From Aneurinibacillus aneurinilyticus ATCC 12856 (GTDB lineage Bacteria > Bacillota > Bacilli > Aneurinibacillales > Aneurinibacillaceae), in the NCBI RefSeq assembly GCF_000466385.1, contig NZ_KE952775.1:1-64000 (forward strand): a DNA stretch of 64,000 nucleotides, in the 5' to 3' direction. The position numbers and the translations under genes were made by a program. Shown here piece by piece: positions 22,484-30,510 of the stretch; position 1 is the first letter of the stretch, and every line of letters begins with the position of its first letter. Below the pieces are notes generated by a model that did not search any database, was not told where the DNA came from, and was given only the letters and a program-made list of their open reading frames with translations.

Positions 22484-24160
22484 ATGGATATGGCGGATGT
22501 GTTAAGAATTCCGCTTCTTGCAAATGCATCTGTAGTTGCAGGCTGTTCAGGCCTGACGCGTATGGTGGAAAATGTAAATATGATGGATGCACCTGATATT
22601 ATTGGCTTTTTACGACCGAATACCTTGCTGTTGACGACTGCGTACGCGATGAAAGAGGCACCGCATGAAATCAGTAAACTTGTTACCCGTATGGCCGAAA
22701 AGGGATGCGCCGGTCTGGGTATCAAGACAAAACGGTTTCTTGATGAAATTCCGACACTGGCGCTTGAAGCCGGCGAGCGTCTGGGCTTTCCTATTATCGA
22801 GATTCCACTCGACGTAGAACTTGGAGATGTATCCGCCCAAATTATTAGCCGTATCCTAAATACCCAGACAGAAGAATTAAGTTATGCGTTAGATATGAAT
22901 AAACGATTCAGCCGTCTTGTCATGGGTGGACATGGCATTGCTGATGTGACGGCTGCATTGTCTTCTGTTATATGCAAACCGGTACTCCTGTATGATCATC
23001 GGGCCCGTCTGCTGGCTGAGGCATATCCGGACGGAAGTCATAGCCGCTTCCTGACAGGTTTTAAGGCACAGCTACAGAGCGTTATGGAGAAGAAAGCGAA
23101 ACACACAGACTTCCCGGCCTGGTTTTCCCTGTGTGTGGTTCCGGAGAAAACAGGAGAAGAGGTAACCTTATTTTCGTTTGATACGGGGCAGCAGCGTCGT
23201 GGGTTTATCGCTGTTCCGGGGGTAATAGGGGAAGACGAGGCGCTTTCCTTACAGGCCATTAAGCAGGCCGCCAACGTATTTGGCTTTGATTTTATGAAGC
23301 AGTACGCATTAGAGGAGCATATGCGCCGTGCAAAAAATGAATTTTTAAGCGATGTACTTGACGAGGTAACCCGTTCGGAGGAAGAAATCGCCAGCCGCGG
23401 CAAGCGTTATGGGCTGCATAAAAACAGGGCCTATCAATGCATTGTGGCTAAAGTAGATGACAGTTCAAAGCTATACAGCAAAACATTCATCCATAAAGAG
23501 GAGCAAATCCGCGGATTTAAAGATCGATTGTATGAAAAGATGGAAGAGGTGCTGGCGCACCGGGAAGAAGACGCTGTTTTGTTTACAAAAAGTGAATACT
23601 TTGTCATTTTGGTTCCTCTTGTGGAGAGGAACAAGGAGGATAAGCGGGAACTGATACAGATTTTAACGACTATTCAGGAGGAAGCGGAAAGAAACTTTCA
23701 GATCAATCTTTCATTCGGTATCGGCAGCGAAGCGGATCGATTATCAGACATTGCATATAGCTTCCAAAAGGCATTAGAGGCATTGCAAATGGGCTATGCC
23801 TCCCGTAAAATCGGCTTTATTGAATCCTATAGGATGAAAGAGTTAGTCGATGTTCTTCGCTTGATTCCTGCTGAGACGTTGGACAATTTCTATCGCGGTA
23901 CGTTGAAAGAACTGGCAGAACCTGATGAAACGGAGAAGGCAGAGTTGGCCCGTACGCTGGCGGTATATTTGGATAACCATTGCCAGGTTGGTGAGACGGC
24001 TAAACAACTTTTTCTACACCGGAATACTGTGGCATACCGTCTGAATAAGTGCGAAGAGATTCTCGGATATAGTGTGAAAAGCCCGAATGATACACTACGA
24101 CTTCGTGTTGCCTTTCTTATTGGCTCTATGCTACGGCTGAATCAGCAGATAGAAAGTTGA
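22484..24160 (+). CDS. PucR-family transcriptional regulator
   Basis: A 558-residue regulator. The N-terminal PucR effector domain (about residues 5-125) contains NVNMMDAPDI and the region LLLTTAYAMK; a central GGDEF-like domain lies at about 300-430; and the C-terminal PucR HTH (about 480-545) has LFLHRNTVAYRLNKCEEILG. Family members sense purine or amino-acid catabolites and activate nearby uptake and degradation genes. It follows an MFS gene by 13 bases. No catabolic enzyme genes are adjacent, so the pathway is not revealed. Confidence 0.88.
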   Translation: MDMADVLRIPLLANASVVAGCSGLTRMVENVNMMDAPDIIGFLRPNTLLLTTAYAMKEAPHEISKLVTRMAEKGCAGLGIKTKRFLDEIPTLALEAGERLGFPIIEIPLDVELGDVSAQIISRILNTQTEELSYALDMNKRFSRLVMGGHGIADVTAALSSVICKPVLLYDHRARLLAEAYPDGSHSRFLTGFKAQLQSVMEKKAKHTDFPAWFSLCVVPEKTGEEVTLFSFDTGQQRRGFIAVPGVIGEDEALSLQAIKQAANVFGFDFMKQYALEEHMRRAKNEFLSDVLDEVTRSEEEIASRGKRYGLHKNRAYQCIVAKVDDSSKLYSKTFIHKEEQIRGFKDRLYEKMEEVLAHREEDAVLFTKSEYFVILVPLVERNKEDKRELIQILTTIQEEAERNFQINLSFGIGSEADRLSDIAYSFQKALEALQMGYASRKIGFIESYRMKELVDVLRLIPAETLDNFYRGTLKELAEPDETEKAELARTLAVYLDNHCQVGETAKQLFLHRNTVAYRLNKCEEILGYSVKSPNDTLRLRVAFLIGSMLRLNQQIES

Positions 24161-24273
24161 CACAAAGCCACTTATCGCGTAAAACAGTATTGTTGGCATA
24201 CCTTGACAGCTTTTAATTCGAGGAAGCGTGCTGATGTATCAAAGCAGATTTATATATGTCAGAGGTGAAGAGA

Positions 24274-24966
24274 GTGACGGAAGGGGTTTTTTTGCGAATT
24301 GACAAGGGCGAGCCTCATCGAGAAAAAGAACTTGTTCCGCTGCAGGAAGGAGAGTTACTGTTAGGGCGTATCGGCAGAGAGAATGCGCCGGATGTTACGT
24401 TCACAAGTCCGTATATTTCCCGAAGACATGCCGCGATTCGCTTTGAGAACGGTCAGTTTACCATTACGGATCTGGCAAGCAAGCATGGGGTACAGGTAAA
24501 CGGCTATGAAATTGAACAAAATCGGCCGTACATACTGAAAAACAGCGATAAAGTTAATTTAGCTCAGGGTGTCGTGCTCCTCACTTTCGTTAACAATAAC
24601 GAAATTGAACTGGAGCCAACTCTGGAATTTACAAATCCTTTGTTGAAGATGCAGGCAGAACCGCAAGGGCTGGTCGTTTATCCGGAAAGACGGGAAATCT
24701 TGATTGATGGGTGCCCCTTACTTCTATCAGGCAAGCATACGGAACTGCTTATTATGCTGTATCAGAAGCGAAACCAGGCGGTCAGCTATGATGAGATTAA
24801 GGTAAAGATATGGCCAGAGAGAATAACGGATGAAAGCCAGAAGGCTCCTGATGTTGGAAGAGATGAGATTAATGCCCTTATTTATCGCTTGCGTAAAAAG
24901 CTGGGCAGTTATGGGGAACGCATTGTTACCGTATCCCGTTACGGCTATATGCTGGATTTAGAGTAG
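24274..24966 (+). CDS. FHA-domain protein with OmpR-type winged helix
   Basis: A 230-residue protein joining a phosphothreonine-binding FHA domain (about residues 10-100; LLGRIGR, SPYISRRHAAI, TDLASKHGVQVNG) to a transcriptional-regulator C-type winged helix (about 130-230; KIWPER, INALIYRLRKKLG, GYGYML-like end RYGYMLD). The pairing is that of EmbR in reverse order and suggests a DNA-binding protein controlled by Ser/Thr kinase signalling. GTG 24274 has AGAGGTGA upstream; ATG 24256 is the alternative. No kinase gene is nearby. A strong terminator follows. Confidence 0.8.
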   Translation: MTEGVFLRIDKGEPHREKELVPLQEGELLLGRIGRENAPDVTFTSPYISRRHAAIRFENGQFTITDLASKHGVQVNGYEIEQNRPYILKNSDKVNLAQGVVLLTFVNNNEIELEPTLEFTNPLLKMQAEPQGLVVYPERREILIDGCPLLLSGKHTELLIMLYQKRNQAVSYDEIKVKIWPERITDESQKAPDVGRDEINALIYRLRKKLGSYGERIVTVSRYGYMLDLE

Positions 24967-24985
24967 GATAACAGGATGCATAATG

Positions 24986-25033
24986 AAAAGCAAGGAAAAG
25001 AACATATGTTCAATGATGACTCCTTGCTTTTTG
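24986..25033 (+). terminator. terminator after the FHA gene
   Basis: AAAAGCAAGGA pairs with TCCTTGCTTTT across a 24-base loop, with a T-rich tail. Confidence 0.8.
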
Positions 25034-25148
25034 AATTATTATCAGAATATTCAATCCATTATCATGAAAAAATCATCCCCTCGCCATGTTTTCTTTTACT
25101 CTATCGAAGTACACTTGTTATAAGGACATATAAAGCGAGGGATAAGAT

Positions 25149-25367
25149 ATGAACTATCATGTTGAAGGGACGTTTTCCTGGGACGCTGACGGTTTTCCTG
25201 CGATTCGATTAGAAAACGGGACAATGCCGCTCGCCGATGGAAAAGAAATTAGGGTAAGCAACGGAGAAGATTGGATAAGCGGTATTCATATATACGGTGA
25301 TCTTCTTCGCGGTGACAGAATAGAAATGCTGCAGCCGGGAGCTAGAATCAGGATTCTCAATAAATGA
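25149..25367 (+). CDS. conserved-looking small protein, 72 residues
   Basis: Soluble, acidic, beta-rich-looking product (FSWDADGFPAIRLENG, then EDWISGIHIYGDLL). Not recognised; it has some feel of DUF5348-like small domains. GCGAGGG lies 7 bases before the ATG, and CCCTCGC/GCGAGGG flank the short leader, which may hide the site in a hairpin. It stands alone between two terminators. Confidence 0.6.
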   Translation: MNYHVEGTFSWDADGFPAIRLENGTMPLADGKEIRVSNGEDWISGIHIYGDLLRGDRIEMLQPGARIRILNK

Positions 25368-25392
25368 ACCATTACATATATGTGAAAAAATC

Positions 25393-25436
25393 AGCCACCT
25401 CTACAATAGCTATTTAGTTTAGAAGGTGGCTTTTTG
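25393..25436 (+). terminator. terminator after the 72-residue protein
   Basis: AGCCACCT and AGGTGGCT arms (8 bp), 23-base loop, TTTTT tail. Confidence 0.8.
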
Positions 25437-25687
25437 CTATATTGTTCCAGCTTACATGTTTTTTTTTGCTCTTACTTATAATAACTTACCATATACTTCA
25501 TTTACTATCCGGATAGCCTGCTGCTTACGTTTGAAGAATTTTATGGTCGGCTGAAATCCCGGCTTCTTGGTATTTATACGAATTAGAAATTTTGTAACAG
25601 AAATTACTCAGTTTAGTATGTGAATTATGTTATAAATATAGATAATGGTCTTATTGATTTGTGATTGCTTGTAAGGGGGTACATGAT
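25437..25687. other. gene-poor stretch with a possible decayed minus-strand ORF
   Basis: AT-rich DNA. On the minus strand about 25476-25607 reads as an open frame ending IVNEVYGKLL and stop, with a plausible protein composition (KPGFQPTIKFFKRKQ) but no ATG, GTG or TTG start with a site; an in-frame stop closes it upstream. It may be a gene relic or chance. The promoter for the 36-residue protein probably lies at 25620-25670 (ATGTTATAAATATAG). Confidence 0.25.
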
Positions 25688-25798
25688 ATGAACGAAGCTA
25701 GCACCGTAAAAAAAGTACTTATTGGCACTTTCGTGCTCGCTGACATTGTATTAATTGTCGGTACATTGTATGTGGTTTTGACTAAAGGAATGTTTTGA
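25688..25798 (+). CDS. single-helix membrane microprotein, 36 residues
   Basis: The product begins MNEASTVKKVLIGTFVLAD, followed by IVLIVGTLYVVLTKGMF, a charged N-terminus with one membrane helix. AAGGGGGT lies 7 to 8 bases before the ATG and a clean terminator starts 11 bases after the stop, so it looks like a complete monocistronic gene. No homologue is recognised. Small single-helix proteins of this sort often modify a membrane complex, but nothing here says which. Confidence 0.65.
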   Translation: MNEASTVKKVLIGTFVLADIVLIVGTLYVVLTKGMF

Positions 25799-25809
25799 TA
25801 AATCGGTTA

Positions 25810-25836
25810 AAGTCGCCTTTGTTGGCGACTTTTTTC
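25810..25836 (+). terminator. terminator after the 36-residue protein
   Basis: AAGTCGCC-tttgtt-GGCGACTT with a run of T residues. Confidence 0.9.
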
Positions 25837-25869
25837 ATATATTCACAAGATTATAAGGAGGAAGGCTGA

Positions 25870-26367
25870 ATGCGTATTGGAGTTGTTGCAGATACACACA
25901 TGCCGTCACGAGCGAAGCAGTTACCCGAAGCACTCATACAAGGTTTACACGGTGTCGAGCTTATTTTGCATGCTGGGGATTTCACATCGCCTGAGGTTAT
26001 CACACAACTTGAAACGATCGCACCAGTGGAAGGTGTAGCTGGAAATAACGACGGGGAGGAGATCGTTTCCAGGTTTGGACGTAAAAAGGTGCTTGTATAT
26101 AAAGGATTCCATATTGGCCTAGTGCATGGAGACGGGAAGAGCAAAACAACGGAACGTAGAGCACAAGAGGCATTTGCAGCAGAAGAGGTTGATATTATTA
26201 TTTTCGGCCATTCTCATACCCCGCTGATGCGGGAAGTTGAAGGCGTGCTGTTATTCAATCCGGGTTCTCCTACGGATAAACGGCGGCAACCTCAATTTTC
26301 ATATGGGATTCTGGAATTAGGAGCGGAGCTAAGGGCTGAACATTATTTTTATGATTCGAAATCGTAG
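25870..26367 (+). CDS. YfcE/MJ0936-type metallophosphodiesterase
   Basis: Small cytoplasmic calcineurin-like enzyme, 165 residues. Metal-site motifs occur in order: VVADTHMP, LHAGDFTSPE, AGNNDGEE (GNND in place of GNHD, usual for this branch), VHGDG and FGHSHTP, then NPGSPTDKR near the end. Family members hydrolyse phosphodiesters such as bis-pNPP or cyclic nucleotides in vitro; the physiological substrate is unknown. AAGGAGGAAGG lies before the ATG. It stands alone. Confidence 0.85.
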   Translation: MRIGVVADTHMPSRAKQLPEALIQGLHGVELILHAGDFTSPEVITQLETIAPVEGVAGNNDGEEIVSRFGRKKVLVYKGFHIGLVHGDGKSKTTERRAQEAFAAEEVDIIIFGHSHTPLMREVEGVLLFNPGSPTDKRRQPQFSYGILELGAELRAEHYFYDSKS

Positions 26368-26420
26368 TATTTAGCACTACATAAAAAATGTCCCGTTCTT
26401 TTCTTTAGTAAGCAAAGAAT

Positions 26421-26501
26421 AACTCGCGGGGTGGTTGCCTGTGCAATAATTTGGCTGGTGTCAAGCTTGAATAAAGGTAGCAACACCCGCGAGTTTTTTA
26501 T
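26421..26501 (+). terminator. long structured hairpin ending in a T-run
   Basis: AACTCGCGGG (26421-26430) and CCCGCGAGTT (26486-26495) are perfect arms enclosing a 55-base loop, in which GTTGC and GCAAC pair again. Six T residues follow on the plus strand, so it probably ends the phosphodiesterase transcript. It is much larger than other terminators in the window. Confidence 0.65.
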
Positions 26502-27247
26502 TATTGCTGTGTCAAGATGAGCGGGCCGTCTTTTGTAATAGCGATAGTATGTTCATACTGCGCCGACAGGCTCCCATCAAGCGTTCGTGCCGTCCAGCCA
26601 TCGTCTTCAACATACATTTTATACGTACCGACATTAATCATCGGTTCAATGGTAAAGACCATGCCTTCCTTCAGACGGGCGCCTTTTCCCGGTTTGCCTA
26701 CGTGCATGAATGTAGGCTCTTCATGCATCGATTGCCCGATGCCGTGTCCGAGCAGGTCGCGTACAACCGAGAAACCTGCTCCTTCTGCATGAGTTTGAAT
26801 GGCGTGCGTTACATCACCGATCCGGTTTCCTACAAGAGCTTTTTCTATGCCCAAATTCAGACATTCACGAGTCACTGTTAATAGCCGCTGTGCTTCTGCG
26901 GAAATCGTACCAACCGGATATGTCCAGGCTGAGTCTGCCAGCCAGCCGTTCAGGTTGACTACCATATCAATGGTGACAATATCGCCGTCTTTGAGCGGTG
27001 TTTTGCTTGGAAATCCATGTGCGATGACATCGTTAACGGAGGCGCAGGTAGCAAACGGAAAGCCGCGGTATCCTTTTTGCTCAGGGGTTGCTTTATGCTT
27101 TTTCAGAAATTTTTCCGTGAAGTTATCGATTTCCCTTGTTGTAATGCCCGGCTCGATTAAGGAAGCGATTTTTTTGTGGCAAGCTGCGAGAATTTCTCCC
27201 GCTTCCTTCATTAGTGAGATTTCTCTTGCAGTTTTCAAAATAATCAT
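26501..27247 (-). CDS. map: methionine aminopeptidase, type I
   Basis: Removes initiator Met from nascent proteins; dinuclear metallopeptidase of the pita-bread fold. The 248-residue protein has the catalytic His of IAHGFPS, the metal ligands Asp/Asp in TIDMVVNLNGWLADSAWT, the His in GHGIGQSMHEEP, and Glu in FTIEPMI and YEHTIAI. The second ATG, 27247, is better spaced from GAGGAG than the first at 27253. This is a stand-alone copy, not in a ribosomal-protein operon, so it is probably a second paralogue (like B. subtilis YflG). Confidence 0.92.
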   Translation of the reverse strand: MIILKTAREISLMKEAGEILAACHKKIASLIEPGITTREIDNFTEKFLKKHKATPEQKGYRGFPFATCASVNDVIAHGFPSKTPLKDGDIVTIDMVVNLNGWLADSAWTYPVGTISAEAQRLLTVTRECLNLGIEKALVGNRIGDVTHAIQTHAEGAGFSVVRDLLGHGIGQSMHEEPTFMHVGKPGKGARLKEGMVFTIEPMINVGTYKMYVEDDGWTARTLDGSLSAQYEHTIAITKDGPLILTQQ

Positions 27248-27400
27248 ATGCATGGCTCCTCTATCTCTGTGTTTATATTATTTATCATATCTTTCTTGAG
27301 CCTTGTTTGCCATTAAACTTCCTCTTTTTTTGTTTAATCGGAAAATGGGGTTGGTATTATGTAGTAACAAAAATATTAATGTAGACCGAAATAAAAGTGA

Positions 27401-27430
27401 GGGGCCGGGCGTGTTTTATTGCCTGGCCCC
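27401..27430 (-). terminator. GC-rich hairpin downstream of the aldo/keto reductase
   Basis: GGGGCCGGGC and GCCTGGCCCC arms (one G-U pair) with a 10-base loop. The T-tract on the minus side is weak. Confidence 0.5.
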
Positions 27431-27560
27431 CGTTATATTATTTGCATCATAAATTGCACTTTATATCCGATTCTCTTATCGACAGTGATAGAAAGAAATT
27501 CCGCAGATGTATCATACTCAATATCTGCTTCCTATTCATACGTGTGTTCCTTTCCTATGC

Positions 27561-28394
27561 TTAAAAATCGAAATTATCCGGATCAGGACCGATGCGTTTG
27601 TTCTCGTTAAGTGCATCGATTCGCTTCATATCTTCCGTCGATAATGTGAAGTTGAATACATCTGCATTCTGAATAATTCGTTCTTCATGCACAGATTTTG
27701 GAATTGTAACGACTTCATGCTGCAGATCCCAGCGCAAAATAACCTGAGCCGCCGTTTTTCCGTATTTGTCTCCGATTTCGGTCAGTATCGGATGCTTCAG
27801 CAGATCGCCACCTTGTCCCAATGGGCTCCATGCTTCCATTTGAATTCCATGTTTTTTGCAGAAAGTGCGCAGTTCTTCCTGGTTGAGGAGAGGATGAAAC
27901 TCCACCTGATTAACCATAGGCGTAATCTCGCTGTCTGCCATCAAATCTTCAAGATGGTGCGGCTGGAAGTTGCTGACGCCGATGGCACGCACCCGTTCTT
28001 CTGTATACAATTTCTCGAGGGCACGCCATGTATCTTTATATTTTCCTTTAACAGGCCAGTGAATGAGATACAGGTCAAGATATTCGAGGCCCAGCTTGTT
28101 CAGGCTTGTCTCGAATGCTTGTAGCGTAGAATCGTAACCCTGGTCTGCATTCCACACTTTCGTGGTGATAAATAGTTCTTCACGTGACACGCCGCATTCC
28201 TGAATAGCCTTGCCGACCCCTGTTTCATTGCCGTAGACTGCCGCAGTATCTATGCTGCGATATCCTGCTTTTATAGCCGACTTGACTGCGTTTTCTACTT
28301 CGCTGCCTTCCTTCGATTTCCATACTCCAAGGCCGAGCCAGGGCATTTTGACACCGTTGCTGAGTGTTGTATCTTCTGCGAGATGATTTGCCAT
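27561..28394 (-). CDS. aldo/keto reductase (YtbE/YvgN-like, AKR5 group)
   Basis: NADPH-dependent carbonyl reductase. The 277-residue TIM-barrel protein has the tetrad Asp ([13 protein letters not shown]: Asp and Tyr), Lys (FITTKVWN) and His (YLIHWP), the cofactor-binding IPKSV segment, and IGVSNF. Close relatives reduce methylglyoxal and other aldehydes. GGAGGAG lies before the ATG. It is transcribed alone. Confidence 0.9.
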   Translation of the reverse strand: MANHLAEDTTLSNGVKMPWLGLGVWKSKEGSEVENAVKSAIKAGYRSIDTAAVYGNETGVGKAIQECGVSREELFITTKVWNADQGYDSTLQAFETSLNKLGLEYLDLYLIHWPVKGKYKDTWRALEKLYTEERVRAIGVSNFQPHHLEDLMADSEITPMVNQVEFHPLLNQEELRTFCKKHGIQMEAWSPLGQGGDLLKHPILTEIGDKYGKTAAQVILRWDLQHEVVTIPKSVHEERIIQNADVFNFTLSTEDMKRIDALNENKRIGPDPDNFDF

Positions 28395-28452
28395 GTTCTC
28401 TCCTCCTTTATGTAGTTCAATTCTTATCCTACCATATTTTTAACGATTTCAT

Positions 28453-28490
28453 AAAAAGCTAATCCGTTGTATATCCGTAATAGCTTTTTT
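28453..28490 (+). terminator. terminator-like hairpin 1 in the Mur-ligase leader
   Basis: AAAAAGCTA pairs with TAGCTTTTT around a 19-base loop, followed by further T residues on the plus strand. No gene lies upstream in this direction. Confidence 0.6.
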
Positions 28491-28521
28491 TATTTTTTCC
28501 GGCTTTGTAAAAGATGAAAAG

Positions 28522-28546
28522 GCGATGTGTAGCACACGCTTTTTTT
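28522..28546 (+). terminator. terminator-like hairpin 2 in the Mur-ligase leader
   Basis: GCG-a-TGTG pairs with CACA-CGC around a 3-base loop and is followed by seven T residues. It lies about 46 bases before the Mur-ligase ribosome binding site. Confidence 0.55.
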
Positions 28547-28606
28547 CACCTGCTGCATACATTGTGGTAAACAAGTTTTGCAGCGCAGACAGAGGAGAGG
28601 ATTGAT

Positions 28607-29731
28607 GTGCCTAAAACGCTTATTTTGAGTAAGCCTGTCATTGCCATTACCGGTAGCGCCGGAAAAACAACGACAAAAGAAATGATTGCCTCTATTTTAA
28701 GAACAAGATGGCGTATTTTTGCCTCATACCGCAGCTTCAACCAGCATACGTGCTCTGCGCACAATGCGAAGCGGATTCGCCCGTTTCACCGTGCTGCAGT
28801 ACTTGAATTCGGCATGGGTGCACGTGGACAAATCCGAAAGCATTGTCAGTTCATCCAGCCCAATATGAGTGTTGTTACGAATGTCGGCACAGCGCACATC
28901 GGAAATGTAGGGGGAAGTGTACATGGCATCGCCCAGGCAAAATCGGAATTGATAAAGTATATGAAGCAAACGGGCTATTTGGTGACAAATGCGGACGATT
29001 TGAATTCTGAACTGCTAGAAACAAAAGCATTTCAGGGGACGATTGTTACCGTTGGAATTCACAAGAAAGCGGATTTCCAAGCGGTCAATATTCATTATAA
29101 GAAGGGCGGAATGGGGTTCGATGTACAGCTTGACAAGAAACTGCAATCGTTTTATATTCCGATTTACGGGGAACACAATGTGTATAATGCATTGAATGCC
29201 ATTGCCATCGCCCACGCACTTGGATTTACATCGAAAGAAATACGCTCCGGGCTTGCTTCGTACAAGCGGACGCCCCACCGTCTGAATGTCTTCCGTTATG
29301 GAAGGGGGCTTACATTGATTGACGATTCATGCAGCGCTAATCCTAACGCTGTACGGGCTGCGCTTGACGTATTGAGCAAAATGGACGGGGAAACGAAGAT
29401 CGCTGTGTTGGGTACGATGCTTGCGATGGGCAAATATTCGTCCAAAGCCCATGAAGAAGTTGGGAAATATGTAGCAGATGCCGACATTGATTATTTATAT
29501 ACGTATGGTAAAAAGGCGAGGCTTATTGCATCAGGTGCTATACGTTCCGGTTTTCCGGCTAATAGAATTAGGATGTTCGAGACGGAAGCTACGCTACGCC
29601 GTTCAATTCTTGCCTGTTTGAAACCGAACACGGTCATCCTGCTCAAAGCCTCTCACAAAATCGGGTTAGAGAAAACGGTACAGTATGTAAAGAAACGGGC
29701 AAAAAGCAAAGGGTGGAAGCAGTTGACATGA
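28607..29731 (+). CDS. Mur ligase-family protein lacking the N-terminal substrate domain
   Basis: ATP-dependent amide-ligase family protein, 374 residues, about 80 shorter than MurF. It opens directly at the ATP-binding loop (ITGSAGKTTTKE), then has the Mur central domain (LEFGMGARGQI, VVTNVGTAHIGN, NADD) and the C-terminal ligase domain (TPHRLNVF, LIDDSCSANPNA, VLGTM). The MurF segment SYNNxxGvP is replaced by SFNQHTCSAHN, so UDP-MurNAc-tripeptide ligation is doubtful. GTG 28607 follows GGAGAGGA. It overlaps the next gene by 4 bases. Substrate unknown; a secondary wall or peptide polymer is possible. Confidence 0.78.
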   Translation: MPKTLILSKPVIAITGSAGKTTTKEMIASILRTRWRIFASYRSFNQHTCSAHNAKRIRPFHRAAVLEFGMGARGQIRKHCQFIQPNMSVVTNVGTAHIGNVGGSVHGIAQAKSELIKYMKQTGYLVTNADDLNSELLETKAFQGTIVTVGIHKKADFQAVNIHYKKGGMGFDVQLDKKLQSFYIPIYGEHNVYNALNAIAIAHALGFTSKEIRSGLASYKRTPHRLNVFRYGRGLTLIDDSCSANPNAVRAALDVLSKMDGETKIAVLGTMLAMGKYSSKAHEEVGKYVADADIDYLYTYGKKARLIASGAIRSGFPANRIRMFETEATLRRSILACLKPNTVILLKASHKIGLEKTVQYVKKRAKSKGWKQLT

Positions 29732-30504
29732 GTCGGAAGGAAGCTAGTATGTCTTTGCCGCTTACTGCCAGGGCAGCTTGTCTTATGGATACGGGGAATG
29801 GACAGATATTGTGGGAGAAGAATGCCCACAATCCATTGCCTCCCGCTAGCATGACCAAAATGATGACTGCACTGCTTGTAATCGAACGAGCAGTTGACAT
29901 AAAATCTTCACTTAGGGAACAAGTTCGGGTGAGCCGTCGGGCCGCCGCTGTTCGCGGGTCTAGTATGAAACTCCGTGCTGGGGAACGGATTACCGTCCAT
30001 GCTCTTTTGACAGGACTTCTAATCGCGTCTGGAAATGACGCCGCCGTCGCGTTGGCTGAACATGTGGCCGGAAGCGTTCCATCATTCGTAAAACGAATGA
30101 ATGAAAGAGCCGTACGTCTTGGGCTTATGAATACGCAATTTCGCAATCCGCACGGCTTATCTGTTCAGGATCATTATTCTACCGCTTCTGATATGTGTGC
30201 CATCGCACGTGAGCTTATTCGGCATAAAGAAGTATTACGCATCACTTCGCGTAAACGCATGATCGTACGACGAAACGGACGCACAAATCATTTGCTTCGC
30301 AATACAAATACGCTGCTCGGGACGTATCCCGGTGTCGATGGATTAAAGACCGGGTATACGCCCCGTGCGAAATATTGCCTGTGTGTTACCGCCCCACATC
30401 CGAAGCTGGGGCGATTGATCGCTGTCGTGATGGGAACGCCGACCAAAAAAAAGCGGAACGAAGAAGCGGCAGCCTTGCTTGCCTTTGCAGATACGTTCAC
30501 ATAG
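29728..30504 (+). CDS. D-Ala-D-Ala carboxypeptidase-like protein (S11) without visible signal peptide
   Basis: Penicillin-binding-protein-like serine peptidase. Active-site motifs: Ser and Lys in PASMTKMM near residue 40, SGN in IASGNDAAVALAEHV, and KTG in GVDGLKTGYT. The C-terminal PBP5 domain is absent. ATG 29728 overlaps the Mur-ligase stop (ATGA). From this start there is no hydrophobic export signal, only MSRKEASMSLPLTARAAC, although DacF-type enzymes act outside the membrane. The GTG at 29713 adds no signal either. It may be a cytoplasmic peptidase acting with the Mur ligase, or be exported in some other way. Confidence 0.8.
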   Translation: MSRKEASMSLPLTARAACLMDTGNGQILWEKNAHNPLPPASMTKMMTALLVIERAVDIKSSLREQVRVSRRAAAVRGSSMKLRAGERITVHALLTGLLIASGNDAAVALAEHVAGSVPSFVKRMNERAVRLGLMNTQFRNPHGLSVQDHYSTASDMCAIARELIRHKEVLRITSRKRMIVRRNGRTNHLLRNTNTLLGTYPGVDGLKTGYTPRAKYCLCVTAPHPKLGRLIAVVMGTPTKKKRNEEAAALLAFADTFT

Positions 30505-30510
30505 AACCAA

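Noticed and set aside
26400-26500. Sequence AGGTAGCAACACCCGCGAG resembles a T-box antiterminator motif.
   Set aside because: The upstream 200 bases are coding, there is no Stem I or specifier loop, and no gene follows on that strand.
27430-27545. Minus-strand frame ending ITVDKRIGYKVQFMMQII and stop just before the hairpin at 27401-27430; another frame there has an ATG.
   Set aside because: The good-looking frame has a stop directly before it and no start, and the ATG frame looks random. Could be a decayed gene but evidence is too thin to list.
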